NCBI GenBank assembly: GCA_023105745.1
Contig: JALGQZ010000006.1
Coordinates: forward strand, 2,095,468-2,159,467
Length of the DNA stretch: 64,000 nt
Direction: 5' to 3'
Source of the DNA: Austropuccinia psidii
Taxonomy: Eukaryota; Basidiomycota; Pucciniomycetes; Pucciniales; Sphaerophragmiaceae
Shown here piece after piece: positions 31,811-43,054 of this stretch. Below the pieces are notes generated by a model, which was given only the letters and a program-made list of their open reading frames with translations, was not told the origin of the DNA and made no database searches. Made by a program: the position numbers and the translations under genes. The stretch's first letter is position 1. Each line of letters begins with the position of its first letter.

Positions 31811-32336
31811 AAAATGATGAAACAAATAAATATCCTCTATCACTAACAATACTGGCTGGAAGACCATGTTTGTAAAGGACATGGTTAATGAAGATTTGAG
31901 CTAAATTGAGGCCAGTGATTTTTCATAAGCTGTAATGAAGATTGCCATTTTTGAGAACCTGTCCACAACTACTAGAACTGAATCAAAGCTGTGTTACAAT
32001 GGAAATTGAGTGATAAAGTCCATTGATAATGAATTCCAAGGACCAGATGGAATTTGAAGAGGATTGATTAATCCAAACTTCTTATGATGAATGTTCTTTT
32101 TTTCTTGAACATTGCTTATATGAGGACACATAGTCCTGAATGAATTGATTGATGCCAGCCCGATAAGAATCCCTCTTGATAAGCTTGAGGGTCTTCTCTT
32201 GGCCAGGATGGCCAGCCAATGGTGGGTCATGATGCTTTTGAAGAATATTGAGTTGGATTTCTCCATTTATTGGGATTACCACTCTGTCTTTGAATAACAA
32301 TAACTTGGCTTGAGGTTCAAGAGTATAATCTGAAGC
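31811..32336 (-). pseudogene. Integrase zinc module and partial core of copy E
   Basis: The minus strand gives KHHDPPLAGHPGQEKTLKLI and DYVSSYKQCSRKK, the HHCC module with one cysteine changed to Tyr. Then come LSMDFITQF, VVVDRFSKMAIFI and, in another frame, KHGLPASIVSDRG. The aspartate after SDR is Gly, while the preceding SD is kept. The sequence ends in mid-core at the LTR-3 boundary. Confidence 0.8.
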
Positions 32337-32976
32337 TTATTCACCTCTTGCTAGTTTCTTGAGTATTTCCTTGTAGTGTTTGTCTTGCCATACTTTGTTT
32401 TGAATCTGATCAACTAAATATGAGAAAAATTCAACTTTGATTGAAAAAAATCTTGACTCTTTAGTTTTATTTTGCTTGAGAACATGATGAAGTTTTTGAG
32501 GATTCTTGCTGATGAAGTCCACCCCCATCTTTGGGTACACATCATCCCAACGTGATAAGGCATCTGATAAAGTGGCCAGTCTGCCTGGGAAGTAAGTGAT
32601 AGAAAAGTGAAATTCAGAGAGAAACTCTTCCCAACGGGCTTGATAACAAGCAAGAACTTTGGAAGACATGAAATACTGAAGGGAAGAGTGGTCCATCAAA
32701 ACCCCAAAAGGATTGGAAAGAGAAAGAAGAAAAGCCCTTCAGCACTTGAGAGCCCAAAATATGCCAAAAGAGCTCTTCGTCATGAATGTCATAGTACAGC
32801 TCAGCTTGTAGAAGCTTGCAACTATCAAATGCAATGGGATTCTTTCCTTAGTCATTTACCTGACTCAGTATAGTCCCAAAGGCATAATCAGAGGCATTGG
32901 TCTCTACAATAGCTGTTATAGAAGGATTGAAATGAGAGAGGATAGGAGAGGTGGTGAAAGCTTCTTTGAGTATTTG
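32337..32976 (-). pseudogene. RNase H of copy E
   Basis: Across several frames the minus strand reads SPILSHFNPSITAIVETNAS (the first catalytic Asp is Asn), YYDIHDEELFW, MDHSSLQYFMSSKV and ATLSDALSRWDDVYPK. At least one frameshift near 32800 and a stop after SQVND break it. It resumes pol of copy E past the solo LTR-4; the junction bases ATTTG are duplicated. Confidence 0.8.
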
Positions 32977-34492
32977 TGTCACAGGGGCTCTTATGGAAGC
33001 AAGAGGGCCTGGCACTCAGGAATCAAGAGCTCACTTGGAGGGCTCCAAAAGATATAAGGAATAGTAAAGATTAATTTCTTTAAAGAAGAAGAAAGGGAAA
33101 AGACAAGTATGCCAAAGATAAGAGAAAAGATAAGAAGCCAAAGGCCAAGAAGCCAACCAAGTGAATCCTCAATTCACTGTTTCAACCTGCCAGAAAAGGA
33201 AATGGAATTAGTAAAGCATATGACCACCAATATCCACTGACAGGCAAGGAAGAAAAAGAGAAAGGGTGCTGAATGACTGACTCAAGATTATCAGTATTAA
33301 CTTTAATAAAGTAAAAGAAAATAAAGATAAAAATCAATCCAATATATTAATTAACTGGGTAAAAAGTCCCCAGGTGCTGAAAGCTGGCCAGTATATGTGA
33401 AAAGCTGAAAGACTGATCATGGAAGGTGAGTCACCGGCTGTATTGTCTGAATTGGGTCAATACAGATCTGGCCATCTGAAATTTGAACTGTGTGACTGAA
33501 TTCCCACAGTGGAATATGAATTGGCCCAATTGGGGCAAGTACATACAGGTTGATTGATTGCTGCCTATATGGACCAATTGAGTTGTCCAAGGAGTATTGA
33601 AATACTTTATGCCTTTACAGCTGATTGAAATGATGTATAAACTCTGAGAATGCCCTTGGAATAATCCTGAATGAAATTTCCAACCCAGCTCCGGCAGGGC
33701 TAGGTGGTTGGGATCCTTTAATGGTCTTCTGATTGCCGCCATGGATTGCCAGACTGATGAGCTGAGAGATCCTCCTTTGAAATAGGCGTTGGGTTTTGGG
33801 AACTTGATTTGGAAAGGTGGAATTGGGTCCTGAAAAAGTCACCATTGAATTTCTGAGCAAAAATGGTGCATAATGGTATATAATACCATATATGCACCAC
33901 TCCTACAAGCTTGAGTGGAAGGGTTCCCCTTAAGATGGGGGGAAGGCTTGAGCTGAGCTGATCTGGTGGCCTCTGGTGGTTACCAGAGGCCATGGGCTGA
34001 AAAGTGGTCCATGATGATCCTGGGCCAAAATGGGTCCTATGGTGATTTATGGTCATTTTGGGTTTGATGAGATTTGGGGCCAAATTTTGCGCAGGTAGGC
34101 CCAATTGTGGCTTGAGGACTCACCTGGCCTTGGGGGCTAATGGACTTCCCCCTTTGCCCCCCTTTGACACCATTGGATTAGGCCAAAAGGGGCCTAAATG
34201 GCCCACAGACCGTAGAGGCCAGGACCCCCCTAATGAAAAGGGGTGGTCCAAACCCAATGATGATAGCTAGGGGGCCCAAAAAAAAGATAGAAGCCTGGGG
34301 GTTGGGGATATGGAAATTGGCCAGGGAGGCCATAAAAGGCCAGGAAATAGTGATATGGCAAAAGTGCCATAGAGCACCAGAAGGGGACAAATTGGCCATA
34401 AGGATATGGTGTGGCCAATTGGCCCCAACTTGGTCCCAGATTGGAATTGCTGCAACACCAATGGAGGAGGGTCATTCTTTGTGGTTGTGACA
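32977..34492 (-). mobile_element. Solo LTR-4 inserted in pol of copy E
   Basis: On the plus strand it starts TGTCACAGGGGCTC and ends GTGGTTGTGACA, is 1516 bp, and has a perfect duplication ATTTG (32972-32976 and 34493-34497). It carries the LTR-4 palindrome at 33865-33898 and the GGCC-rich half at about 33960-34480. It creates a false continuation of the RT frame to 34230. Confidence 0.94.
33865..33898. repeat. 34-bp palindrome of LTR-4 (solo copy in E)
   Basis: Same palindrome as at 7592-7625, here in the reverse-oriented copy. Confidence 0.9.
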
Positions 34493-34497
34493 ATTTG

Positions 34498-35570
34498 AAA
34501 CTGACTAAGAGCTTCCTCATGGAATATAAAGGGAGAGTATTCTTTGAGGAGGGAAGTGAGAGAAGTGATGTTTTTGAGTAATTTTTAATGAAACAATGTA
34601 AGAAATTGGCAAAGCCAACAAAAGATTGAAGGGCTCTGATGTTCTTGGGCTGTAGCCAATTGAAGATTTGCTGAAAATTTGAAGAATCCATCTTGAGACC
34701 ATCACTTGAAACAACATAGCCCAAGTATTCCACACTTGAGGCATGGAATACACACTTTGAGGCTTTGGAAAACAGATTATTGTCCCCCAGTCTTTGGAGC
34801 ACATAGGCCACATGTTTTAAATGTTCCTCCTCAGAACTAGAAAATACAATAATATCATCTAGATAAACTACAACTAAAATGTCCAACAGATCTTCAAATA
34901 TATCTTTCAAAAGATTTTGGAAATAAGCAGCAGCATTGGTAAGGCCAAATGGAATAACCAAATACTCATAACTACCATATTTGGCTTTAAAGGCAGTTAA
35001 ATGCTCATCCCACTCTTTGATTCTTAGGATATTATATGCACCACACAGATCTATCTTGGGGAAGACAGTGGAACTGTTAAATATGGTAAGAAGCTGGATC
35101 ACAGGAGGAACAGGATACCTGTTTTTCCTAGTGACAGCATTGGGCTTGTGATAGTAAACACACAAACAAAGGCCACCATCCTCTTTCTTAACAAAAAGGA
35201 CAGGTGCTCCTGTTGAAGGGGAGCTTGGCCTTATGAAACCTTTCTCTACATTATCTGAAATGCAGGCCTGTAGTGTTTCTGACTCTTGATTTGATAATGA
35301 GTAAACAACACCAAATGGAGGTATAAGACCCTCCAATTCCATATGATTATCAGAGGCGCAGTGTGGAGGACACTTCTCTGCTCTCACCTTGGAGAATACA
35401 TCCAGGTATTGGTGATAAGCAGGAGGGACTACCTTCAGCACAGTTTCAATCTCTTCTGGCTCTTCCTCCTCATCCCACTGCTCCTCCAGGGAGGCATTAA
35501 AGGATAGAGGAGGAAGGTCCATATCCCCTTGAAAGAGATTGAGTGAAGACATAGAAACATCCTTTACAAC
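34498..35570 (-). pseudogene. Reverse transcriptase of copy E
   Basis: Read from 35552 on the minus strand: an acidic linker (DEEEEPEEIETVLKVVP), YHQYLDVFSKVRAEK, GAPVLFVKKEDGGLCLCVYY, motif A in PKIDLCGAYN, EYLVIPFGLTNAAAYFQ and an intact YLDD box at about residues 220-223. The conserved CVDYR reads CVYYH, so one conserved aspartate outside the catalytic pair is lost. The end of RT (SFVGFANFLHCFIKNYS) is present up to the solo LTR-4. A stop at 35570 separates it from the protease part. Confidence 0.88.
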
Positions 35571-36178
35571 CTATTTTATCTCTTTGAAGACTTCATCTCT
35601 TGATGGAAGTAATGACTGAGAGGGAATGATGGAAGGGCTATGGACAGAAGGAGGAAGGGAAGGTGTCTTAAGTTCACCAACCAGAGTAACACTTTTGACA
35701 GCAGTGGCAAAGTCATTACTAGTAGAAGATTTAATACCACTATAATCCTTATGACTAGAATTATAGGTGAACAATCCATTTTCCAATACATAATGGGATT
35801 AAAATGGTATAGGAAATCATAGCCCAATATTAGGTTTTCTCCCTTGGGTGAATATATGATACAAAAGTCCCATTCAAAGCTTGGGAATGAAGTAAAGCCA
35901 ATTAACCACTTGGTATAATGAGTGATGAACAAGGGAGGCAATTTGTTTGAATCCAAAATGAAAAGAGGAAACTTTTCATGGAGCTCTAACACAGTCAATG
36001 AGTACTTGAGAAGAAAGTTATTTGCAATAAAAGATTTTGTAGCACCAGAATCAATGAGAATACTATACAAAATATCAGAGACAGAGGAGAAAATAAGAAA
36101 TCTTAAGGATCTCTTGACACTAGTATTGAGAGTACACCATTGTGGTCTTGAAGGAAATAAGTGAGAACCATTGAACAC
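35571..36178 (-). pseudogene. Protease and linker of copy E
   Basis: The minus strand reads SILIDSGATKSFIANNFLLK, an intact DSGA protease active site, then FEWDFCIIYSPKGENLILGY, matching copy A. A frame change occurs between about 35786 and 35690. Its frame differs from gag, which it overlaps by about 60 bases (36120-36178). Confidence 0.83.
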
Positions 36179-37525
36179 ATGATGATTCCCACTCAGGATT
36201 TTCCCTGCTTGCTAGGAAATCCTCTTGATGATCCAGGATGGTGTTCTGGGGTCTCTTGAAGCGTTTTTCAATTGGGTGTTTCTGACCACAATAAGTACAT
36301 AAGCCTTCTTTAATCCTCCTCTCCTTTTCAGAACCAATTAATTTATTGTACTTATTGAGGAGAGTAGAATGAGGCTTGTCCTTTGAAGAGTGAAATTTCT
36401 TTCCCTTCTTATTCTGCTTATGGTGAGGCATTTTTGAAGAAGAGCCTTGAGGAGGCCTTGAGGGATTGGATCCAGGTACAGGAGACTTCTTTTCTTGATT
36501 GCCACCCTTTTCCTTCTGCCTCTCATGATACCTGGTATCTAATTCCAAGGTGACATCCATGAGTTCTTGAAGAGTGTCAAAAGCTCCAGGATGAGAAGTC
36601 AACTGGTCTAATAATCTTGATGCCAATCCTCTTCCATAAAAATGAATGTAAGCCCTTTCTCTCCACTCTCCAATTCTTGACATTAAACTTCTAAAATCAG
36701 CAATGTACAAGGAAACATGACCACTTTCCTTCATTCCCAAATTGTCCAACTCTTGTTCAGCTTTCCTGATTTCATTGGGATCACAAAACAGAGTGAATAA
36801 TTGGGTTTCAAATAACTGCCAATTATTGAGGAGGTAGGAAGGATCTTCATTGGAAATATTTGAAAGGTAGGGTTCAATCCATTTGCCAGCTCTACCAGTG
36901 AGAAAAGAAGTTGAATAAAGCACTTTCTTCCTGTCAGAGAAGAAATCTTCTGGATCATTATGGAAAATAAATTGAAAGGATTGGATAAATCCTCTCAGTT
37001 TATGGGCTTGGGTAGCATAAAAAGAATCAGGTGCCTTCATTGATGGAGTCTTGAATGTAGGGGCTTTGGAATTGTCCCTGGGAGCAACTTCTTGAGTGAG
37101 CTGCCCCATTAATTGAGTCATCTGCTCCATCCTCTTGTTGAAATTTGGTTCAGCTCGAGAAAAAAGAGGTTGATTAGAATGGGCTAAATTTCAAGCTTCA
37201 GAAGCCTCAGGGCCACCTGCCACTTCAGTTTCCTCAGACTCCTCCCCTCTTCATCTTCAGCTTTCCCCAATCTACCTATAGGCCATTGAGAAATGCTTGG
37301 ATAACTATCCAGCAAGCCAGAGGATGATCTTGATCTTCTTTACTTCACACCTCCTCTTCTGGAGGGTACTGCTCCTTCCATTGGTGGTCCTCTGTCTAAA
37401 TTCGCACTCAGTTGATGAACTAATGGTGTGCTGTCAAGAGGAGCCCTTTCTGTAGGAGTAAGAGCAGCTTGATGTATTTGAGATCTTGTATTCTTGGCTG
37501 GGGCACTATGCTGAACTGGAATTAT
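36120..37525 (-). pseudogene. Gag of copy E
   Basis: The minus-strand frame from 37130 carries MEQMTQLMGQLTQEVAP, KTPSMKAPDSFYATQAHK, VLYSTSFLTGRAGKWIEP, FTLFCDPNEIRKAEQEL and MDVTLELDTRYHERQKEK. A zinc knuckle follows (CTYCGQKHPIEKR) whose last cysteine is Arg. Upstream, 37140-37525 encodes the basic and acidic N-terminal region with at least one stop and one frameshift. The expected ATG reads ATA at 37525-37523. The layout matches copy A. Confidence 0.87.
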
Positions 37526-38203
37526 GAAAGGATAAAAATATAACTTGATGGTACTTGAAAATAAGGAATCAAAAGCTTGGAAAAATAAATATCAATGAAA
37601 TTATTGATGAATCTTCAGGAATAAATCACAAGTCTTGAGGTGAAATCAAATTCAATCAATCAATCAATCAATTCAGTCAATATCAAAGTCAATTTCAAAT
37701 CAAATACAAATAAACCCTGAAGAATTCAAAAATCATTAGTCAATCAATGTCTTGAGGAAGTAATAAATCAAGCAATATCTTCAGGAATCAGTTCCATACC
37801 TTGATGACAAAGTCTATCAACAATCAAATCAATTACTGAGTATAATCAGTTTCTTCAGGAATTCAAATCAGTCAATTAATCCAATCCCACAGAATTCTGA
37901 ATTTCTGAATCAATAACCAAAATAAACCCCAATCAATAAAAATACCTAATAAGACCTGAATAAGAAAAAAAAGGAAAATTTGGTTTGATAAAAAGTTGAT
38001 AATGAAATTGAGATGGTCAGCAATCAATAAAGAATGAGAAGAATCAATTTTCATTTGAATAAAATTAATGAGATAAAAATTGATGGGAGAGAAATCATAA
38101 TCATGAAGAATCATAAAACCATAAAGAGTCATACTTTGAAGAATGAGAGAAATGAATTCAAATGAATGAAAAGAAAAAAGAAAATATGAGTTGATTAATT
38201 TAA
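37526..38203 (-). other. Leader of copy E
   Basis: AT-rich, with CAATCAATCAATCAATCAAT near 37656 and many TTGATT words on the minus strand, like the leader of copy A. It starts TTAAATTAATCAACTC after the LTR; no canonical primer-binding site is visible. Confidence 0.6.
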
Positions 38204-38968
38204 TGTCACAGGGGCTCTTCTAAGTGAAGAGGGCCTGGCACTCAGTAAACTGGGACTTACTTATGGAGGGCTCGAGATATGGTAAATGGAAAACACAGTT
38301 AAGAGTCTAATAAGATGAAATTACTAAATAAAGAAGTATAATAAAGCAGCAACAAAATAATCAGATTAAGAAATAAAAGAGCCAACCACAAACAAGTCCA
38401 AGTCCACTGTATCAACCTGTCAGAATGGAAAGAGAAGGGTTAATAAGGATATGGCCACCCAGCTCACACTTTACAGGAAAAGAAAGAGAATGCAAAGACT
38501 AACTTAAAATAGAATAAATATAATTCCCAAAATAATGATAATAATATTCATAAGATAATAAATAAACTAAAATTAATTAACTGGGGAAAAGTCCACAGGG
38601 GGGAGAAAGAGGGGCTGGTATATGTAACAATCACCAGCCCTGATCCAGACAGAGAATTTTTATGAGAATGATTGATAGTTGAATTGAGTCTGGCCAATAA
38701 AGTTCATGTATGGCTGTACAGAACCTGTACAAGAGGTGTGGTGGTCTTGAATGATCATAAAGTTTCAGGATGGTTTATCCAAACTGTATTGGGTAATTCC
38801 AACCTGTACAGAATTTGACAGGCTGATTGATGAACCAGACTGTATGCATGTTTCAGCAAGGAAGATTGTGGAAACTAAATGCTAATACACACGGTGGATT
38901 TTCTGGTTTTGAGGTGCTTGAGTGGCTGTAAGTATGAATACCCTTACCCCTGGCTAGTGGTTGTTACA
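38204..38968 (-). mobile_element. 5' LTR of copy E (LTR-5)
   Basis: It is 765 bp, TGTCACAGGGGCTC to GTGGTTGTTACA on the plus strand, matching the solo copy at 29418-30181. It abuts the leader and gag of copy E. The flanks (TTTAA left, CTGCC right) differ, as expected for one LTR of a longer element rather than a solo LTR. Confidence 0.88.
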
Positions 38969-39150
38969 CTGCCATTCTTTTCTCCCTTTTTAGCCTTTGG
39001 CCCCTATAGGCTTCAATTGATATGAATAATGAGTTATCCTACCAAATATACAACAGATCAACTCTTCTCCCAATTCCTACTTTGTAACCCAAATGAGTAT
39101 AGGTCCAGTACTAGCTAGGAATGACCTCCCAAATGAAGTGTATCTCCCTG
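38969..39150. other. Unassigned spacer
   Basis: About 180 bp of moderately GC-rich sequence with no repeat partner or frame that I recognise. Confidence 0.4.
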
Positions 39151-39268
39151 TCACAATGCTGTCTGCAAGACCTCAACAAAGGGAACTCTTGCCAAAAAGG
39201 CTATTAAACCAATTGAAAGACCAGTTAATAATGGCAAGCTGTAGATCACATTCTGCCATGTGACATTA
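39151..39268. repeat. 118-bp direct repeat with TGTCACA/TGTGACA ends, copy 1
   Basis: It begins TGTCACAATGCTGTCTGC and ends CATGTGACA. It recurs 345 bp downstream with clear but imperfect identity. The inverted 7-bp ends suggest a small mobile unit, but no flanking duplication is evident. Confidence 0.6.
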
Positions 39269-39494
39269 CCCCTGGGTTTAGAGCACTCTGTCCCAAAGTG
39301 CATGTAACTGATAGTATTACCCATGTCCTCCTCATGGAGTTACATTAGTCACAACAGGAGCCTACAAGGAACCCCCAAGGGGTGGAACCCTTGTATGCCA
39401 ATGGAGCAGAAAGCCCAGCGATTTCTCGTTGTTTGATTGAGACCTCTCCTTTTCTCCAACCAGAATCAAACCCATGACATTGGTAACCGGTTTA
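39269..39494. other. Spacer between the two 118-bp repeats
   Basis: It contains a hairpin formed by TACAAGG and CCCTTGTA around AACCCCCAAGGGGTGG (about 39370-39400) and no supported gene. Confidence 0.4.
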
Positions 39495-39613
39495 TTGTCA
39501 CAATGCTGTCTGCCAGACCACAAGAAAGGGAATTGTTGACGAAAAGACTATTCAACCAGTTGAAAGACCAGTTAATACTGGCAGGTTGTAGATCACATTC
39601 CACCATGTGACAC
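39495..39613. repeat. 118-bp direct repeat with TGTCACA/TGTGACA ends, copy 2
   Basis: It matches 39151-39268, including TGTCACAATGCTGTCTGC, GAAAGACCAGTTAATA and CCATGTGACA. A minus-strand open frame (39466-39717) crosses it, but it has no recognisable domain and runs into LTR debris, so I do not call it. Confidence 0.6.
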
Positions 39614-39652
39614 TTCCCCATACAGGCCAGGAAACATTGACTCTTATCACAT

Positions 39653-40363
39653 TCATATCTCAAAGCCACTACTAGGGGTAAAGGATATTTAACCTTATCC
39701 CCACTCAAACTCACCAAACCAGAAAATACCTGCTGTGCATGAGCATTCAGTTCAAGAAATCTACTTTTGAAACACTAATACAGTTTGGATTAACCAATAT
39801 AGCCTGTAATTCTTTGTGCAGTCTGGATACACCAATCTGAAACTGTATGATTACCCAACCTCACAATACCTCCTGTACAGACCCTGTGCATCCATACAGG
39901 GCCTTTACTGTTCAAATCAATATTTCTTCAGAAAAACTTTAATATTTGGACCAGGGATGGTTAATTCTCACATACCAGCCCCTTTTCATCACTCTGGGGA
40001 CTTTTCACCAGTTAATTAATATATCTCATTCTTACTCTTGGAATATCTTATTTTCATTATTCATTTAATGTTAGCCTTCCCTGACCTGTTAAGTGGATGT
40101 TTGGTGGATATATCCTTATTAACCATCCTCTTCTTTCTGGAAATTTGAAACAGCGGAGTTGTACTTGTTTGTGGTTGGCTCCCTTACTGTTTATTTCTTT
40201 TTCTGAATTTTATTCATGCTAAATTCCTTATTTATTTATTATTAGTAATCTTACTCATGGCATACACGTCTTAAGTGTCATGATTTTTTATTATGAGCAC
40301 TCTGCAAGTGATTACAATAACCTGAGTGCCAGGGCCTCTTCACCTAGAAGAGCCACTGTGACA
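39653..40363 (+). mobile_element. Degraded LTR-5-like copy
   Basis: From about 39653 the plus strand follows the complement of the LTR of copy E: CACTACTAGGGGTAAAGG, CAAACCAGAAAATAC, TACAGTTTGG, CATACCAGCCCC and CAGTTAATTAATATA. It ends AAGAGCCACTGTGACA at 40363. The left end lacks a clean TGTAACA, and no duplication brackets it. Confidence 0.7.
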
Positions 40364-40661
40364 CCATCAAACAAGGCTTGATTTGCAGTCACCAGGTAAA
40401 ATGTCACATCAATTGTTGGAAATTGACTTCATGTAACACAAGATCAAATTCAAGCTCACATCACACTCTGGTCTTACACCAAATCCTGTGACATCCACCA
40501 ATATTGGTTCCCCTGTGCCTTCAACCAAGATTCCTCACCACCTGATCCTCCTGAAACCATCCAAAGGTTGGTAAAAAAACACAAGACCCACCTGTTTCCA
40601 CATGCACACATCAAAGGGGTCCTTCAGCCAGTCTGATGTATAGGAGGGCTGTGTGAATTCC
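40364..40661. other. Unassigned spacer before solo LTR-4
   Basis: About 300 bp of mixed composition (CACATCACACTCTGG, CCTCACCACCTGATCC). I see no frame or repeat partner. Confidence 0.4.
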
Positions 40662-42317
40662 TCTCACAGGGGCTCTTATGGAAGCAAGAGGGCCTGGCAC
40701 TCAGGAATCAAGAGCTCACTTGGAGGGCTCCAAAAGATGATAAGAAATACTACGGAATATATATCTTAAGCAGGAATAAGAGAAAGGACAAATATGCCAA
40801 AGATAATAAAGGATAATAGGAATGAAGCCAGAGGCCAAAGATAAAAGAAAGCCAAACAAGTGAATCCTCAATTCACTATTTCAACCTGCCAGAAAGAACA
40901 ATGGAATTAGTAAAGGATATGACCACCAATATCCACTGACAGGCAAGGAAAGGAAAGAGAAAAGGTGCTAATGACTGACTTAAGATTATCAGTATTAACT
41001 TTAATAATGTAAAAGAAAATAAAGATAGAAGTAAATCCACTATATTAATTTACTGGGGAAAAAGTCCCCAGGTGATGAAAGGTAGCTGGTATATGTGAAA
41101 ACTGAAAGATTGATCCTGGAAGGTGGATCAATGACTGTATTGTCCGAATCGGGAAATACACCTCTGGCAATCTTGAAATTTGAACTGTGTGATGGAATTC
41201 ACACAGTGGAATATGGAATGGCCCAATTGGGCCAAGACCATACAGGTTAATTGAATGAGGCCTGTATGGATGAATTGAGTTGTCCAAGGAGTATTGAATA
41301 CTTGATGCCTTGACAACTGATTGAAATGATTTAATAACTCTTGACAATTTCCCTTGAATAATCCTGAATGAATTGTGCCAACCCAACTCCTGCAGATACA
41401 GGTGGTTGGGATCCTTGAAGAGTCTTCTGATTGCCGCCATAACCTGTCAGACTGATGAGCTGATTAATCCTCCTTCGAAATGGGCGTTGGGATTTGGGAC
41501 CTTGAGCTAGAAAGGTGGAATTGGGTCCTGAAAACGTCACCATTAGATTGCTGAGCAAAAATGGTGCATAATGGTATATAATACCATATATGCACCATGC
41601 CTGCAACCTTGAGTACGGATTGTATGAAGGAAAGGAAGAAATCCCCTGGAGTTGAGGGGAAAGATGGACTGAGCTGATCTGATGGCCTCTGGTGGTTTCC
41701 AGAGGCCATGGCTGAACTATTGGTCCATGGTGGTCTATGGCCAAAATTGGGTCCTATGGGATTTATGGCGAAAATGGTGTCCATGAGGCTTTTGGTCACT
41801 TTTGGGTCCAAGGAAGTGGTGGCCAAAAATGGCTCAGGTGGGCCCAATTGTGGTTTAGGACCTAGGTGGCTGGCCCCTTTCGCCCCTTTTGGCCTCATTG
41901 AACTAGGACAAAAGGGGCCTAAATGGCCTACGGACTGTGGACCGTGAATCACGGCCCACGGGCCGTAGGAGCCGTAGGGGACCTAAATGGCCCAAAAAGG
42001 CCATTTAGGCCAAAACCCCAATAATGAAAGGGGTGGCCCTGAATCCAAGGATGATTGCTAGGGGGCCTGGAGGCCCCTAGAAGACAAAATGACCCCCAGT
42101 TTCAAAATCAAAGATGAAGGCCTGGGGGTTGGTGAAGTGGGAATTGGCCAAGAAGGCCAATGACAGCAGGATATCGCCTGAGGCCATAAAATGGCCATTG
42201 GAAGGTGTTATGGCGTGGATGCCATAGAACACCCAAGGGGGCCAATCGGCCCCAACTTGGCTCCAGGTTGGATTGCCGCAACCATCAAAGAGGAGGGTCA
42301 AACTTGTGGTTGTGACA
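40662..42317 (-). mobile_element. Solo LTR-4, reverse orientation
   Basis: 1656 bp, flanked by a perfect duplication ATTCC (40657-40661 and 42318-42322). The plus-strand left end reads TCTCACAGGGG (TG changed to TC); the right end is GTGGTTGTGACA. It carries the palindrome at 41563-41596 and the GGCC-rich part at about 41680-42290. Confidence 0.93.
41563..41596. repeat. 34-bp palindrome of LTR-4 (second solo copy)
   Basis: Same palindrome as at 7592-7625. Confidence 0.9.
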
Positions 42318-42329
42318 ATTCCCCAGGTC

Positions 42330-43050
42330 ATCAATGATAAAACTTAGCATGAGTGGGGTCACCCACACAGTTCTATGGGTTCAGGTGTGTGTATGACATG
42401 TGCACAAAGGTCAAAGAATGTGTCAGCCAAATTTCGTGTATCTATGAATCAGCTCGGCATGAGCGGGATTGAAATTTTGTGGGTAACACTGGGGAAGCCT
42501 GTCAGACAATGCCATAGGTACATGGGTTTGGAACATGCACACAAAGGCAAAAGCATGCTATTGCCTCATGTCAAGTGGGATCAAAAATTTGTAGTTGACA
42601 TGTGTGCAGCCCACTGCGGCAGGTGCATGAGTGTGACACATGCACACAAAGTCAAAAGCATGTGAGGGCCTCCTGTCAATCAGTATTGACAATTTGCAGG
42701 TGACACATGTGGAGCCACCTGCAGGTGCATTAGTGTGCACACAAAGGCATAAGAACGTGAGGGCCTCATGTCAAGCATCATTAACAATTTTTAGGTGACA
42801 CATGTGGAGCCACCCATGGTGGGTGCATGAGTGTGACACATGCACACAAAGGAAAAAGCATGTGAGGGCCTAATGTCAAGCAGCATTGGCCATTTGTGGG
42901 TGATACATGGAGCCCATGGCGCAATGTGGCAGGTGCATAAGTGTGACACATGCATGCAAAGGAAACACATATGAGGGACTAATGTTAAGCAGAATAGACA
43001 ACTTGCGGCTGACACATGTGGAGCTAGCTTCACAATGCAATGGGGGTGTA
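42330..43050. repeat. Satellite-like tandem array, unit about 90-140 bp
   Basis: A unit with GTGACACATGTGGAGCC, GGTGCATGAGTGTGACACAT, GCACACAAAGG, GCATGTGAGGGCC and TGTCAAGCAGCATTGAC recurs about six times (landmark GCACACAAAGG near 42399, 42537, 42640, 42733, 42843, 42955). Copies are diverged, most at the left. It is GC-richer than its surroundings. Cysteine/histidine-rich peptides read across it are artefacts. Confidence 0.85.
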
Positions 43051-43054
43051 AGTG

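Larger units (their letters stand above)
31811..38968 (-). mobile_element. Copy E: 3'-truncated chromovirus, reverse strand
   Basis: On the minus strand the order is 5' LTR (38204-38968), leader, gag, protease, RT, RNase H, integrase zinc module and the start of the integrase core, which breaks off at 31811 where LTR-3 begins. A solo LTR-4 (32977-34492) splits pol between RT and RNase H. The integrase tail, chromodomain and 3' LTR are missing here; the fragment at 5860-6890 may be their remainder. Confidence 0.85.

Noticed and set aside
34230..34492. Extension of RT of copy E
   Set aside because: This is solo LTR-4 sequence read through; the real pol resumes at 32976.
39466..39717. Minus-strand 83-residue protein
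   Set aside because: It spans one of two 118-bp repeats and LTR-5 debris; the other repeat copy does not keep the frame and no domain is visible.
38969..40661. Host gene between transposons
   Set aside because: No frame with domain-like composition, introns or start context was found; most of it matches LTR-5 or short repeats.
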